Of a stretch of 64,000 bases of DNA, positions 58,460 to 64,000 are shown piece by piece. The stretch is from the NCBI GenBank assembly GCA_033002965.1, contig JAURVB010008678.1:186001-250000 (forward strand). The letters run 5' to 3'. The notes under the pieces were generated by a model, which was given only the letters and a program-made list of their open reading frames with translations, ran no database searches and was not told where the DNA came from. Within the stretch, counting starts at the first letter, position 1, and the number at the start of each line of letters is the position of its first letter. Position numbers and translations under genes: made by a program. Origin of the DNA: Piper betle. Its lineage: Eukaryota > Streptophyta > Magnoliopsida > Piperales > Piperaceae.

Positions 58460-61400
58460 TGTAACACCCCGTTTCGGATCACCCGTGAACCGACCCGGAA
58501 ATGTCACCGGCGACCGAACCATTCGCTAATCTACTGGGTTCGGTTAAGCCGACCCGGATCTGCCCTCGGTGTCTCAAGATGGAGATGCAAACATGAAATG
58601 CATGGATGGGATGTGTGGGTTCTAACGTAGTCCTACATGCATGCTATGATGTGCAAGCGAAACAAAACCATGCAACGGCAAGAAATTTTTAATTAAAAAT
58701 TATCCACAACAAGGGTATATAAATATTTTATCAAAATACGATAAAACATGATAATCTACCGTAGCATTCATCATTATCTCTTTCGTTTCAATTGAACCGA
58801 GCCTGAACTCCAAACTCACTACTCATTCACATTTATCCATTCATTTCATATCAAGCAATTTATCTAAACAAACACATCAAAATTATCATTCACGTAGCAA
58901 TAACACACCGTCATTATAGATTACACGCGGCAGGTACATGTGTGCGCGGTTCCGTGCTGCTCCTCCGCAGTCCTGACAGCTTTCATCCCTCGCATTTCTC
59001 ACCTACATATATATAGAAAAACCGTCAGTAACGAGTGTTACCGGCCCGGAAAATAACTAATATCAATCTGGCACAGGAGAGCAAACTCTCCTGTTGAATG
59101 AAAACCATATACTTCCTCAAGAACTCTCATCAGGGCACATACGGGAGCCGTCGCCCTCAGGTCTGACAGCGTCCCCCTATCTTTCACATTCTCATACCTT
59201 GGCCATTTCTCTATCGCTTCTCGCATCAAATCTCATTCCTTTCCGCCCTCTGCACCTTCCATATTACTCCTGGCCTTGAGTATGAAGGCCGAGCACTCTC
59301 AGGCAGTCGCCTTTAGTACCCTTTGAAACCACAAGTCTAGACATGCAGCAACTAATATCAATCTGGCACAGGAGAGGAAACTCTCCTGTTGAATGAAAAC
59401 CATATACTTCCTCAAGAACTCTCATCAGGGCACATACGGGAGCCGTCGCCCTCAGGTCGACAACATCCCCCTATCTTTCACATTCTCATACCTTGGCCAT
59501 TTCTCTATTGCTACTCGCATCAAATCTCATTCCTTTCCGCCCTCTGCACCTTCCATATTACTCCTGGCCTTGAGTATGAAGGCCGAGCACTCTCAGGCAG
59601 TCGCCTTTAGTACCCTTTGAAACCACAAGTCTAGACATGCGCTGCAATGCAGTACCCGTGAACCTCCACACTTCTCCGGGTTTGAGGAACTCAAAGGTGG
59701 AGTTGTCAGGATCCCTCGGGAATGAAATGGCCCGCACACCATTCCAGAGCCCACTATCGACACACACGTGCCCGCTCGCGTAGCACGGTAGTCAGATTTC
59801 CCTCATTCAATCTCTCACTGAAAATGCGAAAACTATACATATATATAGGTCTAGGTTGGGATTCATACAATAGGCCCGAAGGCATCGTGAGCTGGATCTA
59901 AAGTTCGAAAACAAACTCGAGGGATCTCATCCTCGAGGGTTATTAATCCGAAACAAAACTGTTGGCTAAATGGCCCGAGTTAAGTAGGATCCGATAAAAC
60001 GCCACTTAACTCGTCCTGCACATGATAAATCAAATACACAATAGAATAGCGTAAAACAGAGAACGAGTCCTAAACGGACCTGGTAGAAGCTCCAAACGGG
60101 TCCACGCGCCTAGGCAGCGAGCTCCTACACCGTACCTACACAATCAAGCTAAAACTAATGCCCGCATGATGAATCACGCATCCTATAGCACGCACACACA
60201 ATCAACACAATCACGCATCAATCATCACACATCAACCTATATCAATTCTAGCAAGTCTACTTAGGCTAGTTTGCATTAGATCATGATCATTACCTAGTTA
60301 CCCTAATTAGTTTCTTAGCCTCCATTTTTAACACTACTCAATCAAAGAAATTTCATATTTTATCCTTAATCAAATCTACATTTATATATATTATTATAAC
60401 ACACAATTCCCCAATCCTAGAATGCAATTCTAATAATCAATACTTTCAAATAATTAAGTTCAAATAAATTATACCTCGTGTCGTTGAAAATTGGCGACGG
60501 CTAGGGTTTCCGTTTCGTGGCTCGAAACTCAAATTCGGCACCTAGTGGCGTCCGAAGTCTGGTCAGATTGGACCGGGTGCGTTCGGCGGATGATTCGGCA
60601 AATTTCCCACGAATCAAATTTTCGGCGGTTCCGGCGGTTTTTCGACTAGTGTCGACAGTTTTTCGGCGGATTCCTATGATTTTCCGGCGATGATTCGGGA
60701 TGGGGCAATCAGGGGGTCTATCGGCACCAGCTCGACGAGCTTGGTCCAATGGTGGTGTGAAACAGGGTAGCCGAGGCGGCGATGGCCGTGGACGGCAGCG
60801 GCGGCGTGCTCCGATCGGGGCTGCGGCCGGCATCGACGGCGGTCGGGATGATGGGGAAACGTCGGCGACGGTAAGAGGGTGGTCGTCAGTGGTCACAGTG
60901 GCGGCGGAGCGGCCCGGACGGTGACGAAATCCGGCCCGGAGTGGCGACGGCTGAGGCGGCCTCGTGGCGGCGCGCTGGCAGGCGATCGGTGGCCGGGGTT
61001 GGTCGTGGTGGCACGGCGACGGCACGGCAGGGCAGGGCGGGGCGGGACGGCGTTGATCGGCGGCTGTACGATGTCGGCGGCGACGTCGGTGATGACGAGC
61101 ACCAGGGGTGGCGGCGGCTAGGGTTTTGGAAGGGGGAAGTGTCGGGAATGGAGAAAATATACTCCAGTGGCAGTTTCGTAATTAAGTATTGACTCTATTC
61201 CTACTCGAGTCAAAATAATAACTAGTTCGTAATAAATTGTAAAAAAATCTAGAAAAATAGGGAAAATTTCCATAAAATAAAACAAATAGAACAACATCCA
61301 AATGGCATGCTCTACCACCCGAATATAATCCAACGCGTCCTAATGCGTTATTCGGCCTAAAACTATTTCTACGATCAAACATATAAAAAGAAAAAAATAC

Positions 61401-61618
61401 TGCATACTTTTATATATTCTAATAACTCATATCTCACCATCTTCTCAACGTTATCGTCATATATTCAAGTACACCTGACTCTCATTGCTCATAACTCACG
61501 GCTGGCCTCGACTCAGCATACAGTTCATGAAACTCACTCGACTCGAACCAACGGTTGAACCGACTGGTTCAGTAATGTAAAACCCCGACTCGAGTCACGG
61601 GTTTTACATACACGGTCG
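58460..61618 (-). mobile_element. Solo LTR, TGTAACACCCC family, copy 5, nested in element 2
   Basis: It runs from TGTAACACCCCG to GGGTTTTACA, with perfect 5-base repeats TACAC (58455-58459 and 61619-61623), inside the 5' LTR of Athila-type element 2. It is the best-preserved family copy, and its length (3159) is raised by a 295-base tandem duplication. It contains the GC-rich block (about 60500-61130) and AT cassette (about 61180-61290, core TACTCGAGTCAAAA). The 174- and 80-codon frames in the GC block are compositional shadows. Confidence 0.92.
59055..59642. repeat. 295-bp tandem duplication inside solo LTR copy 5
   Basis: The sequence from CTAATATCAATCTGGCACAGG to CAAGTCTAGACATGC occurs twice in a row, offset by 295 bases (59057 and 59352), with a handful of differences. 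Only one copy is present in the other family LTRs. Confidence 0.9.
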
Positions 61619-64000
61619 AAACAAGTAATATAATGATAAAATTGAGTATCGTCCCACTGGGAGATGAATTTCCTATAATTAAATTAAAGAAAATAAAATG
61701 ATGAACAAAACAAAAATAACTTACTTAACTAAAACTAAGTAATAACTTTAAATCAAAAGCAGCATTAAAATTATAAAACTCATTCTAGAGTCGAATTTCC
61801 CTTAACATGAATTTAATCTTCATCAAATCTTACTCTTATCTTTTATTCCCTCGAATTGTCGATCTAGGATAATTATATGACATGGTGGCTCCCACTCCTT
61901 CATGCTTCTCTTATTTTGCCTCAATTTCTACCTCCCGGTGATAATTGATTAATCAATAAAATAATGCATTAAGAATTGCCTTACAATCGCATACAGTGTT
62001 GTGTATCTTCCGACCACAACGACAAACAAGTCAAAAGACTCGTCGTACGATGAATTACCAATGACTAATCTAATTAATTTCTCCCAAAATCTAATTAAAC
62101 CTCATGATCTAAGATATAGGCGATCAATCTATTCTTAGCATTTAGAACATGATAATTCAAACAATTCGATTGAATAAAAGAGTAAGAACTTGAAATAAAT
62201 TCAATTAAATCATGTTAAGTTCCATTCTTCTCTAGAACGAAATAAAAGACTACTCCATAATAAAAATAGAAAATAATATAAAAAAGAAACTAATTTTTAT
62301 TATGAAAGAGAAAGAAATTACAAAACTATAACTACTTCTTTCACTACACTCCGAAGCTAAGAGATGAGATATGATAACAACAAATGACCACCCCTTTATA
62401 TAGAAGTGGAGATACAAGAATTCGAAGAGAGTGTTCATAGATCGACATAGTCTAATTAATTATAATGTCCCTTCAAGTTTCCAACTGTTTGACTCCATTG
62501 AACACCATAAAATGTAGCCATTGGGTGGGGCCGAGTGTTATGACCAATCAAATCCAAAGCTTAATTTATTCATCTTTTTCTGCATTGAAACACCAAAATT
62601 AAGCATATCTAATAAAATATTAATTAACTAGAATATAATGAAAATATCACTAAATTAATAATGTTTATACCCGAGAAGTATAAAATCATATTAAAAACAT
62701 GGGTAAATATTATATATTTTAAATAGTTAACATACCACAAGTTTAGACATGTGTTATACACAATGGTACTCGGCTAGTCGACGCCTCGCCAGGTGTGAGG
62801 AAGTTCAAGACGTGAAGTTATTAGGATCCCTTAGGATGGAATGACTCTCTCACTAATCTAGAACCCACTGTGACTTACACATGCTCCCTCTCTCTGTATG
62901 TGTAAGTTATTTTCTCTATCCCTTGGCTCACAAAAAAATCCAGCAAAATTAAATTCATAAGGTTGGGAAGGGGATTATGTAAATAGGGCCGAAGGTAACT
63001 TGAGGTAGATCTAAGTTTTTAAAAATAGTACGAGGGATTTCATTCTCAAGGGCTCTTAATTGTGAAAGAACGATGCATTTAAATGCCCCATGTTAATTCT
63101 ATGATCTGTAAAACAAAACGTTAGTGGGGTGGAACATCAAATCAATGAAATGAGTCCTAGTAGACTTGGTAGAAGCTCCAAGCGGGGTCTTGTACCGAGA
63201 CGACGAGTTCCTACTCCAGACCTACACAAACAAGACTACTTATTAAACGCCCTAGCAACTATATGATGCATGCATGAAATGGATGCATATGACTATATTA
63301 ACAACCATACTACAAAACAAGACATGGCACGCAAAAATACGAATTAGGTATGGTAACGATACACCAACTACATTGATTTAAAAATGGTCAACAATATTAC
63401 ATGAAACAAGGTAAATCGTGAAGAAGTAAATATCTAATGAGATGAATATTACTAATACATGATGACCATATCCATAATCTAACTAGTCATGATGTCATGT
63501 ATGAGAAGGTGAGGAATATAACAATACCATGTCACAATAATGTACAATACAATAACATAAATTAATCACATAAAAGTAAATAATTCATCAATTATGCAAA
63601 CAACGTAGAAATGAAATGAATGAATCTTCAAAATCCAACTTGTAACAAGTCATTCTACATCTAATTATCATGAATACTATAAATAAATTAATGATTAGAT
63701 AAATTTATAACACACCTAAAGAGCTTGAGAACGACGAGGATGAGAAATAATGGGGAGGGGTATTTTAGTCATTAGGTATGTATGTGGGGTAGTTTACGTA
63801 TTAAAAGAATCAAGTAGGGCTAGTTAAGGCATTTGGTTTAAAGTGGAGGGTCGGCTAAGGTATTTTGGGATTAATTGAGGGCTAGATTGGGCATTTTATT
63901 TTATTGATTTATTTATTTTTATTTCATTTGAAATTTTAAGGGTATTTTAGTAATTTTTCACTAAAATAGGATAAGAGCCATTAGGTATAAAGTGAGTTCT

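Larger units (their letters stand above)
55200..62732 (-). mobile_element. Athila-type LTR retrotransposon, element 2, deleted and interrupted
   Basis: On the minus strand the 5' LTR is 58425-58459 plus 61619-62732, split by a younger LTR. The primer site (TTGGCGCCATTGCCGGGAG) lies at about 58401-58422. A gag-protease ORF (58336 to 55967) follows, and then a 3' LTR shortened to 55200-56021. The target-site repeats are TACTA (55195-55199) and TACCA (62733-62737), one mismatch. Reverse transcriptase, RNase H, integrase, the polypurine tract and the first third of the 3' LTR are missing at a single junction near 56021. Confidence 0.88.
54255..64000 (-). mobile_element. TGTAACACCCC-family LTR, copy 4, split by an Athila-type element and open at the window end
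   Basis: The left part (54255-55199) follows the order of copies 1 and 3: CACATGCCAAG-type words, a GAGAGCTAACTCTCATG inverted repeat, ACTCTCAGGCAGTCACC. The sequence resumes at 62738 with CCACAAGTTTAGACATG, exactly where the family continues, and runs to the window end with GGATCCCTTAGGATGG. The far terminus is not seen. It may be an LTR of a full element or a solo LTR. Confidence 0.7.

Noticed and set aside
60501..61121. A 174-codon minus-strand frame and several opposite frames
   Set aside because: They fall in the GC-rich block of solo LTR copy 5. The other copies of this LTR do not keep the same frame.
1..64000. tRNA or rRNA genes
   Set aside because: No cloverleaf with box A and box B words or rRNA-like stretch was recognised by eye. 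tRNA-like words found were retrotransposon primer sites.

Overview
This window is nuclear DNA from a flowering plant. It has one intact spliced gene in a large mass of nested, decaying transposable elements. The plant assignment rests on a complete 11-exon SERK receptor-kinase gene, several plant LTR-retrotransposon types with plant tRNA primer sites, and a decayed nuclear copy of the plastid gene accD. Grasses have mostly lost plastid accD, so a non-grass plant is more likely. The species cannot be named from the sequence.

Layout. 0-2 kb: a solo LTR. 2.9-9.7 kb: a very degraded minus-strand LTR retrotransposon with gag and extra-ORF remnants. 9.7-10.5 kb: a plastid accD fragment with stops. 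13.2-18.2 kb: the SERK gene on the plus strand, the only gene here that looks functional. 18.6-23.3 kb: a complete, target-site-flanked LTR element that carries only gag. 23.3-24.1 kb: a hAT-like non-autonomous element. 24.6-27.5 kb: another solo LTR. 28.2-29 kb: an unrecognised decayed coding-like stretch. 29.9-36.1 kb: non-autonomous elements rich in GAGCTCGA-type words, a 330-bp tandem duplication, a foldback-like inverted array, and a diverged tandem repeat interrupted by an 8-bp-TSD element. 36.3-42.4 kb: a hAT-like element split by a deleted Athila-type retrotransposon. 42.5-44.2 kb: two more non-autonomous elements. 45-64 kb: a deep nest made of a Tat-like mini-element, a Ty3 element with broken gag, several long LTRs and a second Athila-type element holding a 789-residue gag-protease ORF.

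The genes do not form an operon or pathway. SERK acts alone as a plasma-membrane co-receptor kinase. The rest is mobile DNA whose order of arrival can be read from target-site duplications. The least expected pattern is an AT-rich cassette with an ACTCGAGTCAA-like core beside a GC-rich block. It recurs in LTRs of one retrotransposon family, in hAT-like elements and in the foldback-like array, which belong to different transposon classes.

All coordinates and splice sites were read by eye. Family names rest on motifs, primer sites and termini, not on database searches.
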